Assembly: GCA_037693485.1 (NCBI GenBank)
Contig: CM075345.1
Coordinates: 76,753,001-76,817,000, forward strand
Reading direction: 5' to 3'
DNA length: 64,000 nt
Source of the DNA: Kitagawia praeruptora
Lineage: Eukaryota; Streptophyta; Magnoliopsida; Apiales; Apiaceae
The position numbers and the translations under genes are program-made. This document shows positions 1 through 11,721 of the stretch, piece by piece. The notes below the pieces were generated by a model. That model did not search any database. It worked only from the letters and a program-made list of their open reading frames with translations, and was not told where the DNA came from. Numbering within the stretch: position 1 is the first letter of the stretch; every line of letters starts with the position of its first letter.

Positions 1-1031
1 CCAACAATGCCAATTCTATTAGTTGTCATACCACGGCTTAAAACAAATCAATTACGTTGGAGTTTTAGTGGTGCATTTGAGGTAAACTTCTTATTACAAC
101 TCTTTATATAGCTTGTCTTTCTTTGTTTATTTTTATTGGTCCAAGTACTCTGCTCATATTATAAACTTTACTACATATAAATTCTTGGTGAAAACTTGCA
201 GTTGATCATTGTTATTGCTGGCCATCAGTTGATTTCTGTGCAATTATTTTCATGGAAATAGCAGGACATCTCAATCCATTGATCAAAGCCTACAAATCCT
301 CATCTACTATGATGTTTTTACTAAACCAGATGAGTTAGATAGAGATGGAGCAGGACTTCTTATCACACAATTTTCTTACTTTAGATTCCAGATTTGCTGC
401 ATGTATGTATAAACTAGACGTTGTGTGCGACTTTGTCGTTTTATTTTACATTTAGACTTTGGACGATGAATGGTATTTATGACGATGTCATCGGTATAGT
501 CTTGGTATTGTTCTTGGATTGGTGGTATTAACATACCAATGTACTGATGAATTGGAGTTTATTATGTACCAAATTATTGGTGGATTTGTATGGGAAACAA
601 ACACATCATGCTAAATTTTTTTTAGAAAAGCATTGTTATTGCCTAAAAAAATGTTGGCATTTATTGTTATTTATGTTATTAAAAGCATTGCTATTGGACA
701 AAAATTATTGCAAATTTCGATTTAATTTGTTGCCATTACTCACATATTGCAATGCTTAACAAAAACAAAATTAAAAAACAGCATTACAGTAGGTTATTGC
801 AATGGTTCATTAGTGTTGCTATAGACACAAAATCATTGTCATAAACGTTTTTTGCAACGATTTTTGGCATTGCCATATGGTACTAAAATCGTTGCTACAT
901 GGACATATAGTAACCAGACCAAAGTTAACGGTAGATTTTGACAAAATCATTGCAATAGACTCTACTGCAATGGCTTTAGGCCCTAAAGCAACACTTTTAA
1001 GTGGTTGCTATATGCAATCTATGGTGTAGTG
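1..1031. mobile_element. CACTA-like DNA transposon, right-hand end only
   Basis: The right end (about 1004-1031) ends in TGTAGTG. Its reverse complement begins CACTACACCATAGATTGCAT, which matches the ends of the complete element at 1589-4970. The inner part (about 560-1000) is crowded with short subterminal repeats of the type TTGCAAT and GCAACGATTTT in both orientations, as is typical of CACTA transposase-binding arrays. The left end lies outside the window and no transposase is visible. The stretch 1-540 has no gene that I recognise. The element interrupts the gypsy gag remnant that resumes at 1032. Confidence 0.7.
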
Positions 1032-1588
1032 TCCATAAGCATTTCCTCTGCACTCAAGAACTCAACTGTTGACAAGGAAGAATCCATCATGTTTTGCAGA
1101 GAGTAGTGAATATATTTCACATCATCTTCTCCTGGTAATCTTCTTTAGCATTTCTAGACCCGTTCTGCTCACAATGTTTCTGAATTCCACTGCATTGCTC
1201 TCCTTGATCCGCCTTCTTTAGTTCCATATCAAGGATGTTTGCTATTGAGTTGGCTTCAAGACTACCCTTATCAAAAACCATGTGTTGTTTTTTCAGGGTT
1301 TTCGAGTCTAATCCACTGTTATGAATAATGTCAATAGCTCCTCGAGTTTGTAGTCTCCAACCTTGATCTCCTTATCCTTCACTTTTTTCTATCCCTCTCC
1401 AGTACTGCCATGATGGGACTGAGTCTTTTTGGGAGCGCTTGACTCTTCTTGATCCTCCTTGCAATCCTTCTTTTTACGATCCCGAGGGTCAGGTTTGCGT
1501 TGATGGAACCGGTTGCACTCTCGAAGAAGAGAATGGGGTCTGTCCTCGCGACGATGGGACCGCTCGTGCTCTCGATGAGGAGAGGGGG
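1032..1588 (-). pseudogene. Gypsy gag remnant, downstream piece
   Basis: Read on the minus strand, this continues the Arg/Asp/Glu-rich gag-like sequence that starts at 5598. It contains an HREHERSHRREDRPH-type charged repeat (about 1590-1535), then a KPDPRDRKKKDCKEDQEES stretch, then sequence with several stops. It is separated from its upstream half by the CACTA element at 1589-4970 and cut downstream by the CACTA at 1-1031. A copy of about 50 bp just left of the insertion (1534-1586) recurs just right of it (4971-5020), so the original gag probably carried a tandem repeat there. The assignment rests on composition and on continuity with the PBS and LTR at 5620-5880, not on a diagnostic gag motif. 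Confidence 0.5.
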
Positions 1589-2551
1589 CACTACACCATA
1601 GATCACATATTGCAACACCACAAATACATTGCCTTAAGGCCAATATTCGTTGCAGTAGACTCTATTGCAACGAATGTGAAAAAATTCAGCGTTGCATCTG
1701 ACCCCGTTGCAATAGATCGATTTAGCAACGATTTGAGTACCATATAGCAACATTTAAAAATCATTGCAATAAGGGCATGTAGCAACATTTTATAGTCTTT
1801 AGCAATATTTAAAAATCATTGCAGTAGCAAATGGTTGGCAAACAAATCACTTTAAAGCAACATTTCTGAGACCAATTGCAATGATTTTTTATAGATTAAT
1901 GCAACGTATTTTGGCCCTATTGTAACATTTTTTTTTAAAAAAAAATAGTAGGTTCATGCTGGAAATACCATAAACAAGGCAATTTATAGCCAAAATCCAA
2001 GCATCATCATTTCATAAACCAAGGCAACTTTATGCCAAAAATCCAAGTACACATGTTTGTTCAATGTCAAATAAAGTTACACTTCTTATACATTAAATTG
2101 TTCTCAACAATTATTACATCGGAAAACCAAAATAAAGTTAAAAATTACATATGCTAATTGCTTTTTTTCATATATTTGTGCTTGGCTTTTTCAAATCAAC
2201 AACGAGAAATCCATCATGAGCCTAGAAAGAGTATTGCATCTTGTGTCCGAGAATGCATAAGCCTATGCATATGCGTGAGTATCCCACCTGCAATAAAAAA
2301 AAGAACTAGCTGAAGAACCGTTTTCAGTTTTTTCTATCAAATAATTACATTTTTTCAAATTTTTTATACTAGACAAAAGCAAGAGTGTCACAATAGAATC
2401 TGTTTAAATATCATTTTTCATTCGATCACTTCAAATCTGGTTGTGTGTGTGTGTCCACAAACAGCAACAAGAGTACTAAACAGTGTAGCTTGTAAAGTTT
2501 AAAAGATGTTATAGAGTAACAATTCTTACATAGATTTGTGATTAAAATTAC

Positions 2552-2705
2552 CCCTTTTGATCATTGATATTATCAAAACAGATGCCTTCACGGTATGAAT
2601 ATCGATGAGCCTCAGATGAAACATTAACAATCCTTCTCACTCTCTTAGATTTACGAGCTGTTTTCTTCATGTTGTCCAGCAACAGGTTTGTCAGAAGAAA
2701 ATGGC
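2552..2705 (-). pseudogene. Captured exon of a TIC32-like short-chain dehydrogenase
   Basis: On the minus strand this exon encodes GHFLLTNLLLDNMKKTA, then RIVNVSSEAHRYSYREGI, then FDNIND. That is the central part of plant TIC32-type SDR proteins, including the NVSS strand of the Rossmann fold. An acceptor (TTGCAG before 2705) and a donor (GT at 2551-2550) bracket it, so it was copied from genomic DNA with introns. No other exon of this gene is visible in the element. It is a fragment and not expected to be functional. Confidence 0.75.
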
Positions 2706-3326
2706 CTGCAAGCAGGTTAAACACTTATAGAATAGTCAAAAGAGGCTAGAAGTAGATTCTACTTACAAGTACATAAATTTTAATAGTCTTCTGCACAATG
2801 CGGGCCGAAGAAAGCTAACAAAAATCACTTGTATTTCCGATAAGAGGCTAGAAGTAACTACTCTGTTTACCTTATTTCCACGACGATGCTGTTAAGATGT
2901 CTCACAATCATTAGTTTTTTGTGTTCTACTTTCTAAATCGATTACTGGCAGATAGACTTCTACTTATGAAGCATAATCAAGTGGACTATATAAGTATAAG
3001 TATACTAGTTTAGAGATTAGGTATATATTGTACATTTTCGGAACCAAATTTCTATGATTTCCTAAAAATTGTTAATATATTCAGTTTTGCAGAATGTGGA
3101 TGCCCTCTCTATGTGGCAAAGCTACCAGTGTTAGGTCAAATTACATTGATAATCAAGTGTTAGGTCCTTTTAACGCAGCTCTGAATCAAGGCATACCAAT
3201 CAGTTGTGTTCCATTAGCCAGTGTGATTCAAACACTTAATTTGTTTATTCAGTATTTGATATTAATTTGTTTTATCATAGTGCATGGTTAGGACACTGTT
3301 TTGTAAAACTTTATCTATTTTTGCAG

Positions 3327-3412
3327 ATTTCGAGAGCAATAGAGCATCTTTGACGCCTAAGACTAATTACATTGCAAAGCCGGTTGCCTCATGGCTTGAT
3401 GATTTTCTTGTA
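3327..3412 (+). pseudogene. Captured exon fragment of an NPC1-like sterol transporter
   Basis: After an intron-like TTTTTGCAG, the sequence encodes PKTNYIAKPVASWLDDFLV. This matches the part of plant Niemann-Pick C1 proteins just before the SPEAFGCC region. The first codons contain a 7-bp duplication-like insertion (AGAGCAATAGAGCA) that breaks the frame. The fragment is cut after DDFLV, where CCTAAGACTAATTACATTGCA from within the exon is repeated (about 3415-3436) as filler at the junction. It lies on the strand opposite to its two captured neighbours. Confidence 0.65.
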
Positions 3413-3530
3413 TTTCCTAAGACTAATTACATTGCAATAGAGCAATAGATCACTTGTATTCTATAAAAATCACTTATAGAATAGTCAAAAGAGGTTGAAG
3501 TAACTCACAAAGGAGCTAACCTGATCCAAG

Positions 3531-4300
3531 GGATTTTCTTCTAAAAGACTTGAGTATGCTTTCTCTGCTTCTGCCCAAGAACCCTTTGCTTCCAACAAAA
3601 TTGCTTCTAGCCTACCTGCAAGTTAGACAACATTCACACCGCACTGATATTTAAAGTTTCTGAAATTTTAGCTAGTGGCATATCAAATTCCATGTAAGGG
3701 CCTACTACAATAGCATCTTTTACATGTGCAACATCGTAAACTCATAAGCTATAACTATAATTACTACATTAGTATATAACTGTGAAATAATGACACTAAT
3801 GGCTCCTCCTTTGAGAATAGTAATAAATTTTGGCTCCTAGACGTTACCATCGGATTCAGGAATAAGTTCTTTAGCAATATCACCAACCATACTCTTTATG
3901 TTGGTTCATGTAAAAAATAATTGTATGAATGTAGGCCACATAGCTTAAGCATAAAGACACAATCTAATAAACTCACCAACCCTCTTGCTTCCAGGGAACT
4001 TCTTTTGTAAAACCTTTATGCAGTCCTATAAAAAAAGAATGACAGAGAAACAAAGGTGATTATTTCATCAATAAGAACAAAGAGATCTAGTCAATGACTA
4101 TATAGGTAGTAAAGTTTGTAATGCCTGATGTCGGTTTATTAATCAAAAAACACCAAGGAAAAATGATACTGTACTCGCTATATGTAAAGCCAAGAGCACA
4201 TCTATCAACCGTAACTTTGTAGAGAAGAGTCCTACCTTTGCAACATCAGTACATTGGCAGTCCATAGATGCAGTGGCTACCTGTTCGTATAGAGTCCACT
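3531..4300 (-). pseudogene. EMC2: Captured three-exon segment of EMC2 (ER membrane protein complex subunit 2)
   Basis: Three minus-strand exons (4300-4236, 4025-3977, 3615-3531) join in phase. They encode EWTLYEQVATASMDCQCTDV, then DCIKVLQKKFPGSKRVG, then RLEAILLEAKGSWAEAEKAY and SSLLEENPLDQ. This is the N-terminal TPR part of plant EMC2, a soluble TPR subunit of the ER membrane protein insertase. All internal splice sites are canonical (CAAAG/GTAGG, TATAG/GACTG, GTTG/GTGAG, GCAG/GTAGG), and the last exon keeps its donor (CAG/GTTAG). The rest of the gene is missing, so this is a transduplicated fragment. Its reading frame is still open, which suggests recent capture. Confidence 0.85.
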
Positions 4301-4554
4301 CTGCAATACATAAAATTGATAAATCATTCATTCAGATTACTTGTCCACTACAGAAACTTCTAGTTGTATACTAAAAAACTTCATATAAACCCTAATTAAC
4401 AAGCACAAATTAACATATAAACCTTAATTGATAGATGCAAAATTCATCTAAAAGCAAATTTTAAAATTGATTTAGGGAAAGAAGATACCTTTTTCGAGAT
4501 TGAGTGTTCGAGCTTGAGTGTTCTTTAAGTTCGAATCTTCCAGGTAGAGTCGAT

Positions 4555-4680
4555 TTTGATCTCTCTCTCTGTCGCCTTGTGTCTCTCTCCCTTGTCTCTC
4601 TTGAAATCTCTCTCTCTCTCGCCTTTTCGCTATCTCTCTCTCTGTAAAGTTTGTGTCTGTGTTGTGTGTGTTTGTGTATG
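4555..4680. repeat. CT-rich then GT-rich simple sequence
   Basis: Runs of CTCTCTCT with interruptions (about 4560-4645) are followed by TGTGTTGTGTGTGTTTGTGT (about 4650-4680). The tract lies inside the CACTA element between the EMC2 fragment and the right subterminal repeats. No coding role is apparent. Confidence 0.8.
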
Positions 4681-4970
4681 CTTAGTCAATTGTTTTTTTC
4701 AGTCAAAACTCTTTTACAAAGCCCGGCAAAACAAATTGGCAAGCCCGCTTAAGAAGCCTACCAATTGTCCCCCAAAAATTTCGAAACTTATTGCAACATT
4801 TATCTATTTTCGTTGCAATTTAATTCGAACTTTGCTTAAAATTTATTCAATTGTAACGATTTAAAAAACATTACAATACCTCTAAATTTGTCAAAACTTG
4901 TCAGTCAATTGCAACGATTTTTAAGAAATTTTTTCAGTGGGTGTTGCAATAGCCCATCTATGTTGTAGTG

Positions 4971-5636
4971 GGGGTCTGTCCTCGCGACAATGAGACCACT
5001 CACGCTCTCGATGAGATAAGGTGGGATCATTCAGAACCGTGGCCCTTATCCTGGGATCGCTTATCTTTCTTATTAGCTTGAGACGGAGATTGTGCTCGGT
5101 TTACTTCTTTCCAATACGATCGAAGACGCTAACTCACACCCCCTCAGATGAGGCGGCCTCGTGCTGTGATCCCTCCTTCATCTTAGTAACATCTACCTCT
5201 TCCTTCCACTCGAGGTCCTCATAGAAGTCAGGGTTTGTCTGGTCCATAACAACATCATCAAAGTCCTTGAGAAGTTTTTTGTTTGGACCCTTGCTACTCT
5301 CCTCTTGATAGGTATTGAGACCCCTCCTAGAGTACCTTTTCGTACCCCTTGAACTGTACCGCTTCTCTATCCTAGTCATCCTCTCTTTCACAACGATCAT
5401 CTGCTCACCAAGGCCTTTGAGAAGGGCCATGACCTCGATGTTCCCTGTCACTTGGTGGTTGACAGGTGTCTCCACCTTCTCGAGCTCATCCTCCATGGGG
5501 GCCTCGCATCTGGGGGGATCGCCCTCGGGTGTTTTGTGCGACCTTGGGGTCTTCCCGTTGTTGTTCCCTCCGTTCTTCTTCTTATTCAACTTAGTCATCT
5601 TTCTCCTAATATGATGAATCCCCTCCTAGCGCCAAA
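4971..5636 (-). pseudogene. Gypsy gag 5' part with primer-binding site
   Basis: A minus-strand frame starts at ATG 5598 with a Lys/Asn-rich start (MTKLNKKKNGGNNNGK). It continues through an acidic and basic gag N-terminus to a TGA at about 5131-5133. The following frame reads on towards 4971 in a gag-like style (SVFDRIGKK) after a frameshift. Immediately upstream, 5620-5636 reads on the minus strand as TTTGGCGCTAGGAGGGG. The same PBS-like sequence follows the 5' LTRs at 30427 and 45125, so this is the start of the internal region of a gypsy element. It is broken by the CACTA insertion at 4970. Confidence 0.6.
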
Positions 5637-5880
5637 TGTTATAGGGAGAAATTGATATAACAATAATTGCGGAGGTTGCTGGAATCACGGAGCAAAATAT
5701 AGATATTTTGCTAAGAACACGAAGAACACGGAATGGAGATTGGCGAATTTTGTGGCTGATCTTGCTTGTTGATTCGTAGAATGTCAGAGAAAATCTGTTT
5801 ATTATCTCTTGCTGCAAACTATCAATCAATCCTAACAAGGGGCCTATGTACCCTTTTTACAGGGAGTCAAGCCACACGTA
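5637..5880 (-). repeat. LTR (3' edge) of the gypsy remnant
   Basis: The LTR edge is at 5637, where the plus strand begins TGTTATAGGG (the minus strand ends CCCTATAACA), directly next to the PBS. It contains a block (about 5845-5880) with the GCCTATGTACCC...TCAAGCCACACGTAGT pattern. The same pattern occurs in the LTRs at 44630-45125 and 54211-54806. I could not place the outer end. The sequence 5880-6070 is AT-rich and may be LTR or older flank, up to the Helitron end at 6071. Confidence 0.5.
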
Positions 5881-6810
5881 GTTATAATTATAATATTTTA
5901 TTTTATTAAATAGAATTGCTCATCGTGTTTTTAAAAAAGGAAAAAATTTAGTTAGATAAAATATAAAAGATAATGTATTTTACATTAAAAAGGAAATTGA
6001 TTAGTTGTTAAAAAATAGAAAAGATAAATGTTTTACCTAAAAAAGAAAATTTATTAATTATTAATAACTACTAGGGAATTTTGTCCGCGCTACGCGCGCT
6101 CTAAAACTTATAAAAAGTTTATTAACTTTTTTGATTATCATATTTTAAAGAAAAAAATTATTTTTATTAATCATACTATTGATCGCTTCCAATTTAAAAA
6201 TATAACATAATTTTTTTTTTGAATAAAAGGTTTCTCATAAAATTATATAAAAATCAACCGTTTGAATAAAAGGTTTCTCGGCATTGCATAACAGTGACGC
6301 CTCACAATTTAAATATAATAAAATTATATGAAAATCAACCAAAAAAAGGATAAAGTTCTTAAAACAAAGTTTCAAATTTAAATATTTAAATATTTTATAA
6401 ATTGTAAATACATTACAAATTAGTTATCCGAAAAGAATATATTTTGAAATTATAATAAATTTATTAATTTTTTGATATCATATTTCAAAAAGAATGTATT
6501 ATTTTCATTAATCATACTATTGATCTCATCCAATTTACATATATAATGTATAAAAAAATTGAGTTAAAGGCTTCTCGGCATCGCCTAACGGCGACGCCTC
6601 GTAGTTTAAACACAATAAAATTATAAAAAAGAAATAAGTACTAAAAACAAAGTTTCAAGTTTAATTACTTTAAAATTTACAGATTCATTACAAATTAATT
6701 ATCGATAAAGAAAATACAAAATTTTATTTAAGATTACATAGCATTTCATACGTAAATTAACACCCATTTTGTCATGCATATGCTAACTTCCAAAACAAAA
6801 TCATGCATAT

Positions 6811-8291
6811 TGATAAGTGGATTTTATATCTACTTGGAGCATTCTAAATCGGCTTAAATTGATTGTCTTGGGCTCAAGTTTCTGGTAGTTTTGATGTGTT
6901 TTGCTTAGTTGTGCAGATTTACGAGAAGGTTGACTAAGGTGGATGCTTCTATTATTTTTTGGGAATTAATTGATTAAAATTCGGATTTTTAAGATGGGTT
7001 GCGCAGTCTACACTGTTTGGGCCATATCTTGAGTTCTATAAGTCTGTTTTCAGCCCGTAAGCAGTCCACGCGAAGATAACGAGATTTTCTATCATTCTAA
7101 GGTGGTCCAGAGGTCCAATTACGTTTGGAACGTTCCAGAAAAACTGAAGAAAAGTCAGCCACGAATTTTCCTTAAAAACAGAATCAGTTTAGGAAACGTC
7201 TTTTGCAGAAATTTTGTTTTAACTCTATTTTGGGTATTTTCTTGCTGGACAAGACTTTTAGAGCCTATTTAAACACATCCTACCATTGTAATAGATATAT
7301 ACAGATTATCATAGCATTATTATTGTAACCAGCTGAGATCTGCAAGAGAGAAAAGGAGAGAAGGGTTCAACGCTCGTGACAAGCAAGGATCTAGATCTAC
7401 TTCATCTTTTGTATACGTTGGATTATAGATTTGTTTTCTCAACTCTTAATTTTTATAATATTATTACGTTTTTCTTCCATATCTTGTTTTATATCATGTT
7501 TTCAACAAATCCCATGACGATGAACAGTTCAATTATGGGCTAATCGTTGTCGTGGGATCCTAGTGGATTTATCTATGTAGCTTAGTAGTTTGCATGCCTT
7601 AAGGATTTGTGTGTGGTGTATAATTGATATCCTCGTATGGTTATGCCTAATAGATAGATGCGTCGCGAACATCTAATTTGTTAATCTCTTGTGAAGTGAA
7701 AGTGGATCTTGAGATTTAGAACTTGCCATGCTAGCATAGGTTCATAATTGTTTATCAATATGGTTGTGGTGTGAGATGAAAATACTTATACTGCCCTATG
7801 TGATCTTTATGGATAACTTGTTCTTCAACCGTTATGTTTTCAAATTCTATAGACATATAGGGTCTAAGCATAATTGGTGTCTATTCATCTTCTATCTCTT
7901 TTGTGGATGTATGTTTAGTTTGGTATGCGTATGCTGACAGGTAGCGTATACTTGTTTCGTGTTGTCCGATCAGATATCAAAACCATTGCACATAGTGATT
8001 AAAGGCTGCAACTCTAAGTGAAGTAGATGATGAAACTAGGATTCCATGTTTATTCTCATATAAGTAATTCGATTTTTATTCTTGTTAATTGTTTAATTCT
8101 TAGTTTTATAATTTGCAATTAGTTTAATTTAGATAAACATTCTCAAATTTGTTATTTTTCTTAGCAGTGAATTAAAACCATACATTGTTGCATAGGCATA
8201 TTTACTGAATAGAACATAACCAGATCTCTGTGGAACGAACTTTAATTGTATTACTTGTGACTACGTGCGCTTGCGTGAAATTAGCATAACA
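6811..8291 (+). repeat. Solo LTR of a gypsy-like family, nested in the Helitron
   Basis: The LTR runs from TGATAAGTGG to TTAGCATAACA and is flanked by a perfect CATAT duplication (6806-6810 and 8292-8296). A related LTR in opposite orientation at 60550-61882 shares long stretches, such as the CAGTCTACACTGTTTGG and GTCCAGAGGTCCAATTACG regions. No internal region is attached, so this is a solo LTR formed by LTR-LTR recombination. Confidence 0.85.
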
Positions 8292-8558
8292 CATATCACC
8301 AACTTTGTGAGCACCACCTGCACCATCCACACCCATCTACAACAACAAATAAGCCAATATAGTTAAAATCGTTCTATTGAATCTTCACTTCCATGAAAAT
8401 AGTCTACGGGACCAAAGTCAATTTTCAAATTAAATCACTTTCCATGTACTTCACTAAAAGTAAAATTTTAATAACAATTCACTAAAAGAAAATAGATGGC
8501 TACTTTAAAAAACATATTTTAATTTGTTCTTGATTGAAATAAACTACAAAATTTTAAA

Positions 8559-8632
8559 CTATTCCTTCTTTGCCTCTGCTTCAATTTCGCTGTTGAAGTC
8601 CATGATCTTCTGAAATTCCTTGTCAACAAAAG
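8559..8632 (-). pseudogene. Possible captured terminal exon, unidentified
   Basis: After TGTATTAG (an acceptor-like sequence) the minus strand encodes FVDKEFQKIMDFNSEIEAEA, then KKE and a stop. The composition is much more protein-like than the AT-rich surroundings. I do not recognise the protein. A second short coding-looking piece on the same strand lies at about 8302-8345 (MGVDGAGGAHKVG). Confidence 0.25.
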
Positions 8633-11600
8633 CTAATACAAAGAATAATAATGGCTAACAAAACAATCAACTACTCATGGCCTGTTAAATAATATGTAAA
8701 ACAAAGCTAATAACAGAAAATAATCCGAAAGTTAGCTTAAGTACACTAAAATAAATATATTGGTCATTTATATTTTATTAAAATATTCTCAATAGAAGGC
8801 GGTAAATTGTAAATTGCTCAATAGAATGCAAGATATTGCATATTATGCTCAATGTACTCTTATTCTAATTTTCAAAAAAAAAAAAATGTGCTTGCTTGCA
8901 CTTCTTTTTTACTACTATGATCAATTAATCAACCCACCACATATGTGCAGAGATCATATCAAAGCATATTGTATAAAAGCTGTGAAAACAAAAAAATTGA
9001 AATTGAGAGTTCATTTCAAATATTATTATATGAGAAAAGTTGCAAACATTGTATATGGAGTGCAAAATTTATTGAGTACAAAGGACTTAAACCAAAGAAG
9101 TAAACGACAACTACACGTGCAATACTGTTTTACATTATGGACAAATAGCAGCATAAACCATGACATGTTCGAAAAAATCAAAAAGAATCACAATCAAAAA
9201 AATGAAAGATCTAAATTCGAGAAAATCATGACATGTTCCTTAGTGATCCACATGATACTGTTTTACATTAAAGCGAAATAGCAGCATAAACCAAAACTCA
9301 TGCTAATAGAAATATTATCTATATATGATTGTCTAATTATCTACCACAAAATTAATATGAAAGTACATGGCATGAATTATAGAAAATGATATTAATACAT
9401 AGTAATAGTAATAAAAAATTTTCATTTTCAAAATTGGTCAAATAAGGAGGAAAAACAATTATCAAGTATGCCAAGAATGCACTGAAGTCCTTGAAAATAA
9501 CCTGTCACGTGATGTGTCATATATGGTCCATTATCAATCGTTTTTTTCATAGGATCTTCTGAGGAACAACTAAAGCGACTCATGATTCTTTCCTTAAGGA
9601 AAAACTGGATTGTAAATCATAGAGAAGGCAATTAGTTAGCATTTGGTAGTTACACAAACCATTCTTTCTTTTTTAATATGATAATTGGAACACAAAGCAT
9701 GTAGGCATTAAACTTAGGTAAATGAAAATCAGTATGTGCCCAATCCTAATTCTGTAGGTGCTAGACATCATTGAAAATTTAGAAAAATCATTTTTAAAAA
9801 ATTAATTCTTCAAAATAGAGCAGCCACCAAAATTCATTATGCATTATATCAACCACTTTGCGAAATTCATACTAACTCTTATATCTTATATGTCAGTTAA
9901 GAGTGTGAAGAAAAGAATCAAAACTAATAAAACAGAGAAGGAATGGAGGAAATTAGTTAACCAAACCCCGAAATAAATATAGACTTATAGGCATAGTACC
10001 AAATATTTCCAAACGAAAGGAGGAAGTGCATCACTATTAAAACACATATTTCTCTATACCCTTTTGATGATATTTACGGATTAACAAAATATTTGTTTGC
10101 AACTGTCTATTTCACTAAATGAGAGAGCAAATTGCATCTAAGAACACAAACACAAAACCTGAAAAAAGAACAAAAAAATTGTCTAATAACTTTCATCAAA
10201 CATTTAGAAAGTATGGAACAAAAACTCAAAAATTACATAAGTTAGATACTTAAAAAGTTTTCTTGGTAAATGGTAATGACACAGAAACAATCTATTGACT
10301 TAAATACATAACCTTAGTCAAACAGTACATCACATAACTCATGTACACAAAATCAACATAAAACATAGTATTTTTCTCTCAGAACTTCAATCAAACAATT
10401 AGGCTGCAAAATAAAAACACACAGTACTTGACAAAATCATGGCAAATAATTATAAAAAATGCAATACTGAAACATATAAATTGGTGTAGAGAGAGACAAA
10501 CTCGGCATAAAAGTTGGTGTAGAGAGAGACTAACTCGAAACTATATTGACGCCGATCTACAACATTGAAACAACACTATCTTATGATCAAACATAAAAAA
10601 AATATCATTAATCGTTGAAAGGTACAGAGAAAAGAAAGTTTAACAACCTTAATATGAGTAGTAACATCGAATGATATTCAATCTACAAAATCGAACTTCA
10701 TAAAAATAGAAAGAGAAGAAGAACAAATGAGAAAAATCGAGAAACAAATCGAATTTCATTGAGATAGTTAGAGAGAGAGAAGTAGAGGCAAAATGGTGAA
10801 ATAGAAAGTTTTATATAGGTTAATAAATATATATATACACACACAAATCATAGATATAAATTTATATATAGTAATGAAGAAATGGAGGAGATGATGTAAT
10901 TTATGGGTTTGATTATAAAATAGATGCATCTGATGTTAAATTAATCATGGATTTGAATTTTGAAAATGAAAAAAATGGAAGGTAAGATATGATCTTGTAT
11001 GGATGAAATAATTTTGAAATTTGAATTAGAGTATAACATGGATCTGTGATTGATATAATTAAATTTAATAATCAATAACTGATTAAAAATTAAATTAAAA
11101 AAAAAAATTAATTATTAAAAACGGAAAGTAATGATTATGGAAAAGAAAAAAAGAAGGAACATATATAAGAAAATTAAGGATGATTTTGAATGCTAGAAAA
11201 TCATGTAAGAAGATATTGGATGCGTCATAGTTTCTTTATAAAACTGATTTAAATTTGAAAATGAGTTGGAAGTTGGTTTGTAAATGGATCATAAAATGGA
11301 TAGTCCATGGGTTTTTTTAAAAATGAATGGGAAGGTAGTATTACAAAAGATCCATTGGGTAAATTTTTTACCCATTGGGTAAATTTAAGAATATTTCTCA
11401 AAGATTCCTTAGTACACTTTAAGAATACATAGATAAGTAATTAATTAAGGATAATAGTATAGATAAAATTTATAGTTAAGTAAGGGTAAATAAGTAAAAT
11501 CAATAGGTACCAAACCAACCGACCGACCAAACTTTTAATGTTTCGGCTATTATATAATAGTAAGGTACCATACCGACCGACCGACCGACTACCCGAATAA

Positions 11601-11721
11601 ATTTTTAATGTTTCGGCTATTATATAATATAGTATAGATAGATATATATTTAGTTTTAGATTAACATCAATACATGTATTATATGAAGATGTATATATGA
11701 AGTTAAATATTGTTTATTAAT

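Larger units (their letters stand above)
1589..4970. mobile_element. Complete CACTA (En/Spm-like) element, non-autonomous, carrying host gene pieces
   Basis: The left end reads CACTACACCATAGATCACAT. The right end, reverse-complemented, reads CACTACAACATAGATGGGCT. Both flanks have GGG (1586-1588 and 4971-4973), matching the 3-bp target duplication of CACTA elements. Subterminal repeats of the TTGCAAC/CATTGCAAT type fill about 1605-1925 and 4780-4950. No transposase was found. The centre instead holds exon-like fragments of three different host genes: a TIC32-like SDR, an NPC1-like protein and EMC2. The stretch 3091-3290 (plus) also has an open frame that I do not recognise. Confidence 0.85.
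6071..11638 (-). mobile_element. Helitron, non-autonomous, with nested solo LTR
   Basis: The minus-strand 5' end at 11638 begins TCTATACTATATTATATAAT followed by AGCCGAAACATTAAAA, a standard plant Helitron 5' end, with an A before TC. The 3' end has a GC-rich hairpin (GCGCGCGTAGCGCGG, about 6083-6103), then AAAATTCC and CTAG (6074-6071), followed by T, as expected for insertion between A and T. A second, degenerate copy of the 5' terminal block lies at about 11525-11560. There is no Rep/helicase. The body is AT-rich, with internal repeats near the 3' end (6190-6370 resembles 6440-6640) and a 32-bp tandem duplication at about 10475-10540. Apart from the candidate exon at 8559-8632, I see nothing coding. 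Confidence 0.7.

Noticed and set aside
8814..9281. 155-codon plus-strand frame
   Set aside because: Lys/Asn/Tyr-rich translation of AT-rich Helitron filler; no domain or splice context.
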